From Desulfobacteraceae bacterium (lineage in GTDB: Bacteria; Desulfobacterota; Desulfobacteria; Desulfobacterales; UBA5852): 49,817 bases of DNA. The stretch covers positions 1-49,817 of the forward strand of contig JABZFP010000010.1 in assembly GCA_014237395.1 (NCBI GenBank), read 5' to 3'. The notes beneath the pieces are model-generated. The model did no database searches, had not been told where the DNA came from, and saw nothing but the letters and a program-made list of their open reading frames with translations. Made by a program: the position numbers and the translations under genes. Shown here one piece after another: positions 22,844-33,562 of this stretch (its first letter is position 1; every line of letters starts with the position of its first letter).

Positions 22844-24949
22844 TTATTTTTCCACTTTATAGCCCATGGGCAGTTTCTTGAAGCGACCACCATGAATGAT
22901 GGGATCGCCCTTGTAGCCCAAGGCCTTGAATCCGATGTAGTCCGTGGTGCCCACAAGGTGGCTTACATCGCGCCCCCTGGAGGCCATGTAGCTGAAATCG
23001 GTCCCCTTGTGGGCGATTTTTTTGAAGTCCACCTCACGGTTGTCCTGGTGGCAGCGATCGCAGGTCCGCTCCGATTGCAAGCTGGCGTGGCACTGGACGC
23101 AGGACAGGGCCGATTCGGCGGGCATGACTTCGTGCTCCACCCGCCAGTACATCTGGGAGGTGGTCCATTCGTACTTGCCGCTGTATTTCAGGTCGGCGGC
23201 CTTCATCCCGTCCGTGAAGGATTTTTGCCAGTCGCGATGCTTCCAGTAAGCGGTGGTGTCCTCCTTGTCACGGGGGAAGAGGTGGGGCACGAGCAGATAG
23301 TCATGCTCGGCGTCCACAGCCTGGACCCCTTCCATTATTTTGAAGGGCGCGATCCTGGAATTTGGGTCGTTGATGGATCCGACGGGCTCGGAGATGTTGA
23401 CCGGCCCCGACCGCCAATCCACCTTGTCTCCCAGAAAAACACGCTTCGAGAAACCGCTGTCCCAGGTGTAGACGGGCTTGGCGGACTCTTTCCACCGGAA
23501 CTCGCCCTTCTTCCAGTTGTAGTCGGGCATGCCGTATTTGTCTTTTTTGGGTTTGCGTTCCTTGTCGCCGGCCTTGGACCAGTCCCAGAAGACCTTGGTG
23601 GGTTTGCACTTGGCATAAACCGGCGCATGACAGGTATTGCAGGCGATGGTTTGGCAGTGCTTGTTCAGGTGGTGGTCCAGCAGGTCGTCCCCATGGTGGG
23701 GGCTGCCGGTGTGGCATTCTTCGCACGAGAAACTGCCTTCCACCACGGGTACGGAAGAGCTGCGCCCGGCGATTTTGTGGTTGCGGGTACGATGGCACTC
23801 GGTGCACTGAAAGTCATAGCCGCCCATGTGCACGTCGCAGTTGCGCTCCGGTTCCAGGAGCTGGCGTGACAGATCGGCGTGTTTGACCGCTTCGCCGCCG
23901 CCGCCGTTGAAGTGGCATTCGCCGCAGGATCTCCGGGAGGTGGGCCCTACGTTTTTAGCAACATTTACCAGGTCCACTTCGGGATCGGGCATACCGGCCG
24001 CTGTGGGCGTTTTTTTATAGGTGCCGGTGGTGTCGTGGCACACCAGGCAGTCGATCCTGGTCATATCGGTGTGATCAAAAGAAGCGTCTTTCCATCCATA
24101 GCCTACGTGACAACTGGTGCAACGAGCCTCGTTGCTGGCGATGCTCATTCAGAAGTTGTTGGTGGCAATGGTGGCTTTGCCGATTTCAACCTCCTTTCGA
24201 TGGCCAAGTGTGAAGGGGGAAGGCCCTTTCAACAGCCAATGGGCTGTTTTGAGCATATCCTGGCCGGCCGCCTTGTGACAGCGCAGGCATTCCTCGGTCA
24301 CCTCGAAGGGGGTCGGATTGGCGGCCAGCTGGATCTTGTCCTTGTGCTCGGGAACATTCTTGTTGTGGCAGCCGATGCAGTCCACCGGTCCCTGGTTCAT
24401 ATCCCGATGGCATTCCATGCACTGCTGGTGATAGGCCGCCTTCAGGCCGATCCGTTCCGGATGATCCTTGCGGAAGGCTTCCTGGTGGCAGGCCGAACAG
24501 CGGGTGGTTTCGCTGGCGTCGGCACCCAGGGGGCGAAAATGATGGCACATGGCGCAGTCCTGGATCTGGGCGGCATGCTTGCTGTGCATGAAACGCACCG
24601 GACCGTAGTGGTCTTCCACCGCATTAATGATGGGGCTGTTGAGGACAAAGTAGCTGTGTTTGATGTCCTTGGTGCCGAGCCCTGTCTCCCGCAGACGCAT
24701 CTGGCGGCAGAGCTTGCATTCATCCATGACGGCGTCGACGAAGGGCACCGTTTCTTTGGCCCGCTCCAGGGCGGCCACCTGGTCCGGCGCCGTCCAGGTG
24801 CTGGCCGGGGTTTCCGGAGCGGGGGGGGCTGCGGCCGCCGCGGCATGGGCCGCCGGGCTCCCGGGGCTTTCCGGATGGAGGGCGACCAAGCCGCCGCTGA
24901 GCCCCATCACGAGAAATAATAGTAAGACAATGAACGACTTCTTGCTCAT
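22844..24949 (-). CDS. 13-haem cytochrome c, octahaem tetrathionate reductase-like, with in-frame UGA (candidate selenoprotein)
   Basis: Two adjacent frames (24949-24149 and 24148-22844) are one frame split by a UGA at 24149-24151, codon 267 of 701. The N-part has a Sec signal peptide (FIVLLLFLVMGLSGG) and five CxxCH sites (CAMCH, CSACH, CMECH, CIGCH, CLRCH). The C-part has eight (CTSCH, CLVCH, CGECH, CTECH, CEECH, CNTCH, CVQCH, CDRCH). The join reads EIGKATIATNNF-U-MSIASNEARCTSCH, inside a block that, as I recall it, carries NNFC in octahaem tetrathionate-reductase relatives. A hairpin at 24119-24135 follows. The C-part alone has no signal peptide, so it could not receive haem. ATG 24949 overlaps the NrfD stop (ATGA). 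Periplasmic sulfur or nitrogen oxyanion reduction is likely; the substrate is unknown. Confidence 0.8.
24119..24135 (-). promoter_or_regulatory. SECIS-like hairpin of the cytochrome gene
   Basis: On the mRNA GCAACGA-GGC-UCGUUGC is a perfect 7-bp stem beginning 13 nt after the UGA, with the loop 20 nt away. A 6-bp stem with loop AGGCU is equivalent. Distance and G-containing loop fit bacterial SECIS rules. Confidence 0.7.
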
Positions 24950-26151
24950 GCTGACACCTCCTGTTTCGGCCCGCTCAGGACCGGCAGATAGGTCACGAGA
25001 AAACGATAGAGGAACATCAGACCCGCGATGAGTCCGACGGTAATCAGGATTTCCGAAAAAGCCGGGGCGTAGTTCGCCTCGCTGATGGGGGGCCGATAGC
25101 CCACCACGAAGACATTGACCCGGTTGACTAAGACGCCGCCCACGATCAGCGCGCAGGCAATGAACAGCCCCCGACGGGACTGGCGGACTTTCGGCAGTAC
25201 CAGCATGACCCAGGGAACGATGACGCCTAAAATCAGCTCCACCAGGAAGGCGTTGGTCTGGGCCGTGCCGTCGAGCAGATAGACATAGGTGCCGCGCACC
25301 ACCATGTCCCCCACCTTGAGGGCCAGGTAAAGCCCCAGCAGGAAGACGGTAAAGCGGGTCAGGGGGGTTAAAATGTCCATCTCGGGATCCAATTTAAGGG
25401 AGGATGTCACCAGCGTGGTTTCGAACACCACCATGGGATAGCCCACCGCAATGGCCGAGGTCAGGAAGAGCAGCGGCAGGATCGGGGTGTACCAGAGGGG
25501 ATGAAGCTTGGTGGGCGCGACCAGCATCAGGGAGCCCAGGCTGGATTGATGCATGCAGGAGAGCACCACCCCGGCAATGATGAAAACCCACATCAGTTTG
25601 CCGGTAATGGCATCGAGCAGTTTCAAGAGGCCCTCGACGGGGGCGTTGAGGCCGCTCAGCGGGCCGGGCAGATGGACGCGTCCTTTATATTGTTCCACGA
25701 CGATGGGGACGAATTCGAGATAGAGGACGTTGAGGTAGAACATGACGCACATTGCCACCTCGAAGAGGACCGAATTTGGGTTCCAGTGAATCAGCGGCTT
25801 CCAGATGGCCCAGGAGCGGCCGATGTCCACCAGCAGGCCCAGGACGACGAAGGTGTACCCCAGCATGGCCGTCAGCAGCGCCGGGCGTACCACGGGCTCG
25901 TAGTAATGGCGGCTCAGGATGTGGGCGACAAAGGCCGTGGTGAACCCGCCGGCGGCCAGAGCGACGCCGGAGGCCACATCGACACCGATCCAGAGCCCCC
26001 AGGGGCGTGCGTTGGTCAGGTTGGTGACATAGCCGATACCGCCAATGTAGCGGGCGATGATGGCCACGGCGCCGGCGGCCATCAGGAAGGCCATCAAGAC
26101 CACGCCGGGTGTCCAGAACTTGGCCCTCAGGGGGCGGGGGGTATGACTCAT
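24946..26151 (-). CDS. NrfD/PsrC/HmcC-type integral membrane quinone-interacting subunit
   Basis: A 401-residue protein with about ten hydrophobic segments, for example [20 protein letters not shown] at the start and [18 protein letters not shown] after it, and [20 protein letters not shown]. These match the NrfD/PsrC/HybB family, which exchanges electrons with menaquinone in the cytoplasmic membrane. It overlaps both neighbours by 4 nt (ATGA), so the ferredoxin, this subunit and the cytochrome are co-translated and very probably form one complex linking the quinone pool to the multihaem cytochrome. Confidence 0.92.
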   Translation of the reverse strand: MSHTPRPLRAKFWTPGVVLMAFLMAAGAVAIIARYIGGIGYVTNLTNARPWGLWIGVDVASGVALAAGGFTTAFVAHILSRHYYEPVVRPALLTAMLGYTFVVLGLLVDIGRSWAIWKPLIHWNPNSVLFEVAMCVMFYLNVLYLEFVPIVVEQYKGRVHLPGPLSGLNAPVEGLLKLLDAITGKLMWVFIIAGVVLSCMHQSSLGSLMLVAPTKLHPLWYTPILPLLFLTSAIAVGYPMVVFETTLVTSSLKLDPEMDILTPLTRFTVFLLGLYLALKVGDMVVRGTYVYLLDGTAQTNAFLVELILGVIVPWVMLVLPKVRQSRRGLFIACALIVGGVLVNRVNVFVVGYRPPISEANYAPAFSEILITVGLIAGLMFLYRFLVTYLPVLSGPKQEVSA

Positions 26152-27068
26152 GGATTTTCTCCTTCACGATCGATGTGGCGGTCGCCTTTGTCCCGGAAAC
26201 CCCACATGACGCCGCTCAGCATGCCGAAGAGGACGATGGGGGACCAGAGATAGCTGAAAAGCGAATGCTGGATGGTTTCCGCCAGCTGCGGCAGCGGTTT
26301 TTCCGGCACCTGGATAAACCCGAGATCCTCGAAGGGCTGGTCCGAAAGGTACATCCAGCTCGTGCCGCCCACTTCTTTTTCACCGTAGATATGATCGAGG
26401 TAGCGGCCGGGATTGTCTTTAATGCGCTGGTGGCCGAGTGCGAGCAGGTCGGCGCGCTTCCCGAAGGTAATGGCTTCCACCGGGCAGATCTGGGCGCAGC
26501 CGGGCAGTTTGCCCTCCTCCGCGACCCGCTCGTAACAGAAGGTACATTTCATCACCCGGGGCGTGATGGGGTTGTGGTATTCATAGGCCGGAATTTCAAA
26601 CGGGCAGGCCACCATGCAGTACCGGCACCCGATGCACTTGCTGGCGTCGTAGTGCACCGCGCCGTTTTCTTTTTTCGTCAGGGCCCCCACGATGCAGGCC
26701 GAGGCACAGGCCGGATCCTGACAATGCATGCACTGGATCTTGACAAAGGTGGGGATCAACTGGTCACGTTCGTCGATTTTCCCGGAATAGTAGCGGTTGA
26801 CGACCGTAAAACTTTTTTCGTCCGGGCGACGCTTGCGGTCCAGGATGGTCAGGTCGTCGAAGGACTGCTCGGGTTGCGGCAGCCCATTGACCGTCTGGCA
26901 GGCCTGCTCGCATTTGCGGCACCCGATGCAGCGCGTCAGGTCCACCAGGCATCCGTAGGCGTCTTCCGGCGCGCGCGACTCCCAGGCCGCAGCCGATCGG
27001 CCCGTGGCGGCCAGTCCGGCACCGGTGGCTCCCATGATTTTGAAAAACCCTCTTCGGCTTAAATCCAT
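26148..27068 (-). CDS. Tat-exported four-cluster ferredoxin subunit (HmcB/HybA/NrfC-like)
   Basis: A 306-residue iron-sulfur protein with a twin-arginine signal ([20 protein letters not shown]). Its cysteine groups are [35 protein letters not shown] and CTFCYERV...CAQIC, enough for four 4Fe-4S clusters. A hydrophobic C-terminal helix ([18 protein letters not shown]) anchors it, as in HmcB/HybA. It would pass electrons between the NrfD subunit and the multihaem cytochrome on the outer face of the membrane. It is separated from the TusA-like gene by 85 bp and overlaps the NrfD gene by 4 nt. Confidence 0.92.
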   Translation of the reverse strand: MDLSRRGFFKIMGATGAGLAATGRSAAAWESRAPEDAYGCLVDLTRCIGCRKCEQACQTVNGLPQPEQSFDDLTILDRKRRPDEKSFTVVNRYYSGKIDERDQLIPTFVKIQCMHCQDPACASACIVGALTKKENGAVHYDASKCIGCRYCMVACPFEIPAYEYHNPITPRVMKCTFCYERVAEEGKLPGCAQICPVEAITFGKRADLLALGHQRIKDNPGRYLDHIYGEKEVGGTSWMYLSDQPFEDLGFIQVPEKPLPQLAETIQHSLFSYLWSPIVLFGMLSGVMWGFRDKGDRHIDREGENP

Positions 27069-27153
27069 ATGTGTCCTCCCGTCATTGAACGCAAGCGGAT
27101 CGCAATCTTACCCGCACCCGCCCTATCATCAACGTTCTTCAGTTCCGGCAATT

Positions 27154-27369
27154 TCAGGTCTTGGTGACCATCATGCGATGTCCTTCCGGGGTCGCCTCCA
27201 GTGCTATCCGGCAGCCGGTATCATTGCCAAGAATCTTCATCAGGGCCGCATAAACATCTTGATCCCGCACGGTGAACGATAGGGAATCACCGGACGCCAA
27301 CTGCCTTAAAGCGGCCATGCATTTCAGCATACCGACCGGTCCGGTGATATCTGGTATGTTTTGTTCCAT
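27154..27369 (-). CDS. TusA-like small protein lacking the catalytic CP motif
   Basis: A 71-residue protein, MEQNIPDITGPVGMLKCMAA then LASGDSLSFTVRDQDVYAAL and ATPEGHRMMVTKT, fits the TusA/SirA fold (D-x-x-G, x-C-P-x, then an acidic/hydrophobic strand and a GH). The usual Cys-Pro is replaced by V-G; a cysteine remains five residues further on. It may be a sulfur carrier with shifted cysteine or a non-catalytic member. A TTG start at 27399 is rejected because it would lie upstream of the transcript start of the sigma-54 promoter at 27402-27417. It is the first gene of the cytochrome operon. Confidence 0.65.
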   Translation of the reverse strand: MEQNIPDITGPVGMLKCMAALRQLASGDSLSFTVRDQDVYAALMKILGNDTGCRIALEATPEGHRMMVTKT

Positions 27370-27401
27370 ATCCGACCGCCCCGTTTTAGAGGGGCTCAAA
27401 G

Positions 27402-27417
27402 CGCAATAACTGTGCCG
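27402..27417 (-). promoter_or_regulatory. Sigma-54 promoter of the TusA-like/ferredoxin/NrfD/cytochrome operon
   Basis: On the minus strand CGGCACAGTTATTGCG has GG and GC separated by 10 bp and a near-perfect TTGC -12 box. It lies 33 bp before the ATG at 27369 and about 100 bp from repeats at 27513-27543. Confidence 0.75.
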
Positions 27418-27512
27418 GCTTATCTAAAAAAGAAATATTGATTTAACTATCTAAAATAATTATGCAATTAGATTTCATGGGAAGGCTTTGCAGTGGAAAG
27501 TCGTTTATGGTA

Positions 27513-27543
27513 TTTAAACACTTGTTTAAACATGCTTAAACAC
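27513..27543. promoter_or_regulatory. TTAAACA repeat array between activator gene and cytochrome operon
   Basis: TTAAACA occurs at 27514, 27526 and 27536; the middle copy sits within the palindrome TGTTTAAACA (27523-27532). The repeats are about one helical turn apart and about 100-125 bp from the sigma-54 promoter, a likely binding site for the divergently encoded activator. Confidence 0.6.
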
Positions 27544-27583
27544 TGTTGCCATGCGATCCGCTTTTCATGGAAAGGCTACCAAG

Positions 27584-28966
27584 ATGAAAAACGACGACAT
27601 CAGTCGCTACTGGAAACGCATCATCAACACCATGAATGACGGCTTGATGCTGATCAGCGCAGAAGGCACCATCCTGATGGTCAACAAATCCTTCGAACGG
27701 TTGACCGGTTACAGTGCCGAGGAAGCCATCGGGCAATCCTGCACCCTCCTGGCGTGTGACGCCTGTGAGCAGGCCTTGAACAATCGCTCCGGCGATTGGT
27801 GCAAATTGTTCCTGCCGAACCACCCCGACATGCGCCGCTGCCGCTGCGGTATCGTCCGCAAGGACGGCACCTGCCTGGCGGCGCTGAAAAATGCATCCGT
27901 CCTGCGGGATGACGACGGAACGGTTCTGGGCGCTGTCGAAACCATCACCGATATCAGTGAAATCGACCGTCTGGACCAGCAGGTGGAACTGTTGTCCCGC
28001 CAGTTGAGTGACTATCGGGAATATCACGGGATCATCGGTACCTCGCCCGCCATCCGCAAGGTCTTTGAGGTGGTGGAAAAGGCAGCCCAGAGCAATGCGC
28101 CCGTGATCATCTCCGGCGAGAGCGGCACCGGCAAAGAGCTCGTCGCCCGGGCCATCCATGAAAGGGGCCAACGCAAAAGCGGACCGTACGTGCAGCTCAA
28201 TTGTGCCGCCCTGAATGCCGCCCTTCTGGAAAGCGAGTTGTTCGGCCATATCAAGGGGGCTTTTACCGGCGCCTATCGGCATCGCAAGGGGCGTTTTGAA
28301 GCGGCGGACGGCGGCTCGATCTTTCTGGATGAAATCGGCGATATTCCGCTGTCCATCCAGGTCAAGCTGCTGCGGGTACTGGAGAACAAACAAATCGAAC
28401 GGGTGGGGGATCATCGATCCGTGGATGTGGACGTCCGCATCATATCGGCCACCCATCAAAACCTGGTCACCTTGATCGAGCAACAGCAGTTTCGGGAAGA
28501 TCTGTATTTCCGGATCAATGTCATCCCCATCCGAATCCCGCCCCTGCGGGAGCGCAAAGAGGACATCCCGCTGCTGGTCAACAGTTTTGTCCAGCGGCTG
28601 CAGGTCCGCACCGGAAAGGCCATCACCGGGCTAACGCCGGAGGCCTTGCAGCATTTTATGGACTACGCCTGGCCGGGCAATATTCGCGAACTGAAAAGCG
28701 CTTTGGAATATGCCTTTGTGATTGCGGAGAAGGGGAAGATCGACATTGCCCATCTGCCACACCCGGTATTGGAGCCTTCCACGATCGGCGTCGATCGGAC
28801 GGGCGGAAGAAACGGCTCCCGGGAAAAGCAGGCCTTGATGGCCGCCCTGCGGGAAACGCATGGGAATCAGACCCAGGCCGCGCGCCTGCTGGGTGTTAAC
28901 CGGGTAACGGTATGGAACCGGATGCGCAAATACGGAATCGACATCAAGGCGATCGTGGATGGGTGA
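27584..28966 (+). CDS. PAS domain sigma-54 activator of the cytochrome operon (cysteine-rich sensor)
   Basis: A 460-residue enhancer-binding protein, close in layout to the one at 13311. The PAS domain (about 8-125) has C53, C58, C61, C73, C86, C88 and C97 in its middle. The AAA+ domain holds GESGTGKE (178-185), GAFTGA (225-230) and [10 protein letters not shown]. The Fis-type HTH ends it ([20 protein letters not shown]). ATG 27584 (after GGAAAGG) is preferred to 27551, which lacks a ribosome site. It is divergent from the cytochrome operon with a sigma-54 promoter between, so it is very likely the operon's activator. The signal may be redox or a sulfur compound, read by the cysteines. Confidence 0.9.
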   Translation: MKNDDISRYWKRIINTMNDGLMLISAEGTILMVNKSFERLTGYSAEEAIGQSCTLLACDACEQALNNRSGDWCKLFLPNHPDMRRCRCGIVRKDGTCLAALKNASVLRDDDGTVLGAVETITDISEIDRLDQQVELLSRQLSDYREYHGIIGTSPAIRKVFEVVEKAAQSNAPVIISGESGTGKELVARAIHERGQRKSGPYVQLNCAALNAALLESELFGHIKGAFTGAYRHRKGRFEAADGGSIFLDEIGDIPLSIQVKLLRVLENKQIERVGDHRSVDVDVRIISATHQNLVTLIEQQQFREDLYFRINVIPIRIPPLRERKEDIPLLVNSFVQRLQVRTGKAITGLTPEALQHFMDYAWPGNIRELKSALEYAFVIAEKGKIDIAHLPHPVLEPSTIGVDRTGGRNGSREKQALMAALRETHGNQTQAARLLGVNRVTVWNRMRKYGIDIKAIVDG

Positions 28967-29007
28967 CGCCGGCGGGTGGATTAGCGGTCGAAAAGGGCCG
29001 CGGGCAA

Positions 29008-29952
29008 TCAGGGGCTGACGCCGGCCGTTGGCATCAATTCTACCCGTCCGGTCTGTTGATCGGGTGACGGCGTAAAATTCATGCGGCGCAATTGCGCCCG
29101 GCCCAGTTCGAGGTCGAGCGGGGTCTCGATGTAAGATGGGTTGCCGGCCGGGTCGATCATATAGAACGTGCCTTCGGCGAGTCGTTCCAGCATGTGGTGA
29201 TAGCGACCATAATTGGCCTGCAGCTCGCCTTTGAAATGGGTGCTCAGAAGGACGCGACCATAAAGATCGTCGACCAGGATGCGATTGATGGCATCACATT
29301 CCAGGACAAGCTTTACGGCATAAAGATGTTGTTTGAGAAAGCGCGCCCGATCCAACTGAAACGAACCGTAGTCGATGCCCTGGCGCATGCGGGCCAGCCG
29401 CGGCATTTCATAGCTTTGGAGGGCGGCCCGCAAATCTCCCAATGTTGTGATGCCCTCGCCGTCAAAAGCGGCGTCAAAAAGCACGATCGGGAAGGGTTCG
29501 TTTTTCCCGAAGCGCTCTTTGAAGAAAAATGTGCCGATCTCCACATTGGCCGGCGCGATAAATTGTTCAATAAATGAATCTAAACCGATCGTGGATCCTT
29601 CGAGCTGCATGCGGTGGTAAATGATTTCGAAATAGGCCTGATGGCGCGTGATGAAAGACCGGATTTCGTTGCGGCCGATGACAAACTCCGAGACGTGGCG
29701 GACATCCAGACCGGGCAGGATCTGCTGGTCGAATACGGTCCGCAGGGGATGGCCGGAATGTCGGCTTAAAGCCTTCAGCGGCACAGCGATCGGTGTGGCG
29801 TCATCCAGCACGGGTGCCGTGGATGAAGGTGCGGCCTGGAAGCCTGATAAAATGAATGGCATGAATGCAAAGACGACCAGCGCCAGGGTTGAGACCGCCG
29901 GCGGTCGACAAGGTCTTCTTTCATGGAAAAACGGTTTTCGCTGAGCGGCCAT
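29008..29952 (-). CDS. Hypothetical protein with N-terminal membrane/signal segment
   Basis: An about 314-residue protein with a basic start, then TLALVVFAFMPFILSGFQAA as a signal peptide or anchor, and a soluble part with FVIGRNEIRSFITRHQAYFE, FFFKERFGKNEPFPIVLFDA and a C-terminal TPLDLELGRAQLRRMNF. No family is recognised. The start is uncertain: the open frame extends to 30144, and ATG 29952 is chosen as the shortest start keeping the basic leader, but no strong ribosome site is seen. It converges with the activator gene and is divergent from the hybrid kinase, with which it may share a control region. Confidence 0.6.
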   Translation of the reverse strand: MAAQRKPFFHERRPCRPPAVSTLALVVFAFMPFILSGFQAAPSSTAPVLDDATPIAVPLKALSRHSGHPLRTVFDQQILPGLDVRHVSEFVIGRNEIRSFITRHQAYFEIIYHRMQLEGSTIGLDSFIEQFIAPANVEIGTFFFKERFGKNEPFPIVLFDAAFDGEGITTLGDLRAALQSYEMPRLARMRQGIDYGSFQLDRARFLKQHLYAVKLVLECDAINRILVDDLYGRVLLSTHFKGELQANYGRYHHMLERLAEGTFYMIDPAGNPSYIETPLDLELGRAQLRRMNFTPSPDQQTGRVELMPTAGVSP

Positions 29953-30155
29953 GTGGGGTTGGCGGGCCTTTCGATCCATTGACGCTGCTGTCACGAAAAT
30001 ATGCAAAAGGCGCGTTTTTTGCAACCGAAACCGGGATGGTGGGCGATGAAGGGCGATGGAGCATCGCCTTCCGTTCAAGATCAACGATCGGAAGGGTAAA
30101 CGCGGTTTAACGAGGGGGCGCCCGGCGCCACGTCGTTTGCGCAAGGAGTCGTCGC

Positions 30156-33100
30156 ATGAGGAATAAAATTGGCGTTGGCGTCATTGGCATAGCGGTATTT
30201 TTCGGGATCGTTCTCCTGGCCCCCGGGAACAGGGCCAAGGCGGACAATTCGGGGCGGCAGAATGTTTTTTACCTCAATTCCTATTCGAATGGCTACATCT
30301 GGTCCGACAGCCTGATCGAGGGCTTAAAAAGCGTTTTTGCAAAGAGTGATTCCAATATCGTTCTGCACATTGAATATATGGATTCCAAGCAGCGCTATGA
30401 CGACAATGTCAAAATGTCGCTCTACGCCATTTATGAACATAAATACAAGGGGATCGATATCGATGCGATTATCGTCTCGGACAACAACGCCTTCGATTTT
30501 ATGCTGCAGTTCCGGGAAGGGTTGTTTCCGGGCGTGCCGGTTATCTTCTGTGGCGTCAACGATTTTACCCCGACCTTGATTCGCGGCCAGAAGAATATCA
30601 CCGGGTTGACGGAAGATTTCGATGTCAAAACCAATTTGCGAATGGCCTTGCGGTTTCATCCGGAGCGCAAGAAAATCGTCGTGATCGGCAACAGCTCCAC
30701 CACCGGGCGGGCCATCGGCAATCAGGTCCGGGCGGCGATCGCCGATTTTCACGACCGGCCGGAAATCGAATTCGTGGTGTCCGATCAATTGCAGCCGATT
30801 CTGGATCAGGCCCGGGCCGTGGCCGACGAGGCCATTTTCTATTTTATCCCCTTTTATATGGACTACGAGGGCGTTCGGTATTCCGCCAATGAAATCTTGA
30901 GTAAACTCTACGCCGTCACGGATGCGCCGATCTACAGCAACTGGGAGTTCATGCTGGGGTCCGGTATCGTCGGGGGGAAGGTGTTGAGTGGTTTTGCGCA
31001 TGGCGCGGCGGCGGGGGAACTGTTGATGCGGGTTTTTCAGGGAGAGAACATCGACGCCATTCCGGTGCAGGCCCCCCAGGATGAACCCTACATGTTCGAC
31101 AACAACCTGTTGAAGCGGTTTAAAATTTCCACCTCGGACCTGCCCCCGGAAAGTACCCTGATCAACCACACGTCCTACCTGTTCCAGATCAATCGCCAGC
31201 TCTTTTGGGTGCTGGTGATCGGCATGACGGTGATCACGGTCACGCTGGTGGTGCTCATGTTCAACATCACCGAGCGGCGCGCGATCGAGCAGCGCATCAA
31301 GGAGCAGCTGGCTTTCGTCAAGCTGTTGATGAATACGATCCCGATCCCGATTTATTTCAAAGATCAGCGCGGCGTGGTGACGGAATGCAACGAGACCTTT
31401 GAAAAATGGTTCGACCTCGATCGCCACCACATCATCGGCCGCAACATCGAGAGTTTCAGCGCCAGCGGGCCGGCGCAACTGACGGATCAGGTCGATAGCG
31501 ACCTGATGTCGCACGACGGGGTGCGGATTTATGAAACCAGCCTGGCGGCGGCCGACCGCGCCCGTCGGGACGTCATTCTGCACAAGGCCAGCTACAGCAA
31601 CGCCAAAGGGGAAATATCCGGGCTGGTGGGGGTAATTTTTGACATCACGGCGCGCAAAAAGGCCGAGCGTGAACTGATCAAGGCCGAAGAAAAATATCGC
31701 AGTATCTTTGAAAATTCCGCCCTGGGCATTTTCCGATCAGGGCCCGATGGCCGGATTCTGGACGCCAATCCGGCCCTGGCCAACATGCTGGGGTTCGACA
31801 GCCTGGCCGAGTTGACGGCCGCCGGTGCCGAGATGCCGGGGGCCCTCTGTCTCAAACCGTCCGAGAAGCCCTCCGCCGGTGATCGGCTGGCGCCGGTCAC
31901 CTTTGAAAGAGAATGCCAGACGCGCGACGGGCGCCGCATCATCGTGACCCAGCATCTGCGTTCGGTGTGGGGCGATGACGGCCAGATTCGCTACTATGAA
32001 GGGTTTATCGAAGACATTACCCAGCGGAAAACGGCCGAGAAGAACCTGCACGAATCCCAGCAGATGCTCAAGCTGGTATTGGACAACATCCCCCAACTGG
32101 TCCACTGGAAGGATCTTGATCTGCGCTACCTGGGGGCCAATAAAAGCTTCGGCGCCTTTTTCGGGCTGCGCGACGTTGACGCCATTATCGGCAAGCGCGA
32201 CAGCGACCTGTTTCCGGAGAAAGAGGAGGCCGCCAAGAGCATGGCGACGGACCGGAGCGTGGCGGCTACGAACCAGCCATCCTACCGCATGCGCTGGCCT
32301 GTTCACAACCCTCGGGGGGAAAAGAAATGGATGCTGGTCAACCGCGTTCCGTTGCATAACGACCGGGGGGAGGTCGTGGGGGTATTGTCCAGCGCAGAAG
32401 ATATCTCGCAAAATATCATCATGGAACGCCGTATGCTCGAATCCACCAAGATGGAGGCGATTGGCACCCTTGCCGGCGGCATCGCCCATGATTTCAATAA
32501 TATATTGACCTCTATCTACAATTCTACCGAACTGGCGCTGGAGGATGTGGCCCCCGACAGCCAGACCGGCCGGGACCTGCGGCGCAGCCTGAAAGCGGCG
32601 GAGCGCGGCAGCCAGCTGGTGCAGCAGATCCTGACATTCAGCCGGGCGGACCAGGAGGGCATACGGATGACGGATATCGCCGCCGTGGTAGAGGAGGCCG
32701 TGCAACTGATCAGCGCATCCCTGCCCCGGAACATCGAGGTGGACGTGCACATCGATCCCCACCTCAGCCCCTGCATGGCGGACCCGACCCAGATTCACCA
32801 GATTGTCATGAATCTGTGCACCAATTCGTTTCAGGCCTTAAAAGGGACGGGAGGGCAGATCCGCATCATGCTCAACCAGATAACGCTCGATGGGAGTGCG
32901 GCGGAACTGCTGGGCATCCAGCCCGGCCCGTATCTCAAGCTCAGCATATCCGACAACGGCCCCGGCATCCCGGCCGATATCCTGGACAAAATATTCGATC
33001 CGTTTTTCACCACCAAAGGCAAAGGCGAAGGCACCGGCCTCGGCCTGGCCGTGGCCCACGGCATCATCAAAGGCCACAACGGGGCAGCGCGGGTCACCAG

Positions 33101-33560
33101 CCAGCCGGGCCTCGATACCACCTTCGACATCTTTCTGCCCACGGGCAGCGGGGTCGTGGTGGACGCGAACCAGCCCCATTCCCATGTCTACCGCGGCAAA
33201 GGACGTATTCTTTTCGTGGAGGACGATCCGGACCAGTTGGAAATCATACCGCGGGTGCTTGGCAAACTGGGCTACCAGGTCGAGGCGCGCAATGGCGGAC
33301 GTGCCGCCCAGGAGGCCATTGCCAGCGCCCCCGAACCGTTCAACCTGGTCATCACGGACTATGATATGCCGGAAGTAAACGGCATCGAACTTGCAGAGGC
33401 CATCCGGGAGAAACATCCGGAAACCCCGATTATGATGGTTACCGGCCGCAAGAATCCGGTGGAGATGGCGTCGCGTATCGATTCGATTCGCAAGGTCATC
33501 ATCAAACCCTATAACAAGGCGATCCTGTCCGAGGCGATCCGCGAAGTGCTGGACGAATAA
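30156..33560 (+). CDS. Hybrid sensor histidine kinase with ABC-type periplasmic binding domain and receiver
   Basis: A 1134-residue membrane kinase. After a signal/anchor ([20 protein letters not shown]), residues about 35-330 form an ABC_sub_bind-like periplasmic domain ([20 protein letters not shown]). A second membrane segment ([20 protein letters not shown], about 350-370) follows, then three PAS domains (about 385-760). The kinase core has [18 protein letters not shown] (phosphoacceptor H), [17 protein letters not shown] and [12 protein letters not shown] receiver ends it ([12 protein letters not shown]). AAGGAG precedes ATG 30156. It lies 2 bp from the response regulator gene and next to a TRAP operon, so it probably senses the transported solute outside the membrane. 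Confidence 0.92.
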   Translation: MRNKIGVGVIGIAVFFGIVLLAPGNRAKADNSGRQNVFYLNSYSNGYIWSDSLIEGLKSVFAKSDSNIVLHIEYMDSKQRYDDNVKMSLYAIYEHKYKGIDIDAIIVSDNNAFDFMLQFREGLFPGVPVIFCGVNDFTPTLIRGQKNITGLTEDFDVKTNLRMALRFHPERKKIVVIGNSSTTGRAIGNQVRAAIADFHDRPEIEFVVSDQLQPILDQARAVADEAIFYFIPFYMDYEGVRYSANEILSKLYAVTDAPIYSNWEFMLGSGIVGGKVLSGFAHGAAAGELLMRVFQGENIDAIPVQAPQDEPYMFDNNLLKRFKISTSDLPPESTLINHTSYLFQINRQLFWVLVIGMTVITVTLVVLMFNITERRAIEQRIKEQLAFVKLLMNTIPIPIYFKDQRGVVTECNETFEKWFDLDRHHIIGRNIESFSASGPAQLTDQVDSDLMSHDGVRIYETSLAAADRARRDVILHKASYSNAKGEISGLVGVIFDITARKKAERELIKAEEKYRSIFENSALGIFRSGPDGRILDANPALANMLGFDSLAELTAAGAEMPGALCLKPSEKPSAGDRLAPVTFERECQTRDGRRIIVTQHLRSVWGDDGQIRYYEGFIEDITQRKTAEKNLHESQQMLKLVLDNIPQLVHWKDLDLRYLGANKSFGAFFGLRDVDAIIGKRDSDLFPEKEEAAKSMATDRSVAATNQPSYRMRWPVHNPRGEKKWMLVNRVPLHNDRGEVVGVLSSAEDISQNIIMERRMLESTKMEAIGTLAGGIAHDFNNILTSIYNSTELALEDVAPDSQTGRDLRRSLKAAERGSQLVQQILTFSRADQEGIRMTDIAAVVEEAVQLISASLPRNIEVDVHIDPHLSPCMADPTQIHQIVMNLCTNSFQALKGTGGQIRIMLNQITLDGSAAELLGIQPGPYLKLSISDNGPGIPADILDKIFDPFFTTKGKGEGTGLGLAVAHGIIKGHNGAARVTSQPGLDTTFDIFLPTGSGVVVDANQPHSHVYRGKGRILFVEDDPDQLEIIPRVLGKLGYQVEARNGGRAAQEAIASAPEPFNLVITDYDMPEVNGIELAEAIREKHPETPIMMVTGRKNPVEMASRIDSIRKVIIKPYNKAILSEAIREVLDE

Positions 33561-33562
33561 GA

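Noticed and set aside
22844..24148. Separate gene starting MSIASNEARCTSCH
   Set aside because: It begins directly after the UGA in the same frame, has no ribosome site or signal peptide, and a c-type cytochrome needs export; read as the second part of the Sec-containing protein.
30324..31583. 419-residue ORF on the minus strand
   Set aside because: Histidine/glutamine-rich antisense shadow of the hybrid kinase gene, no family content.
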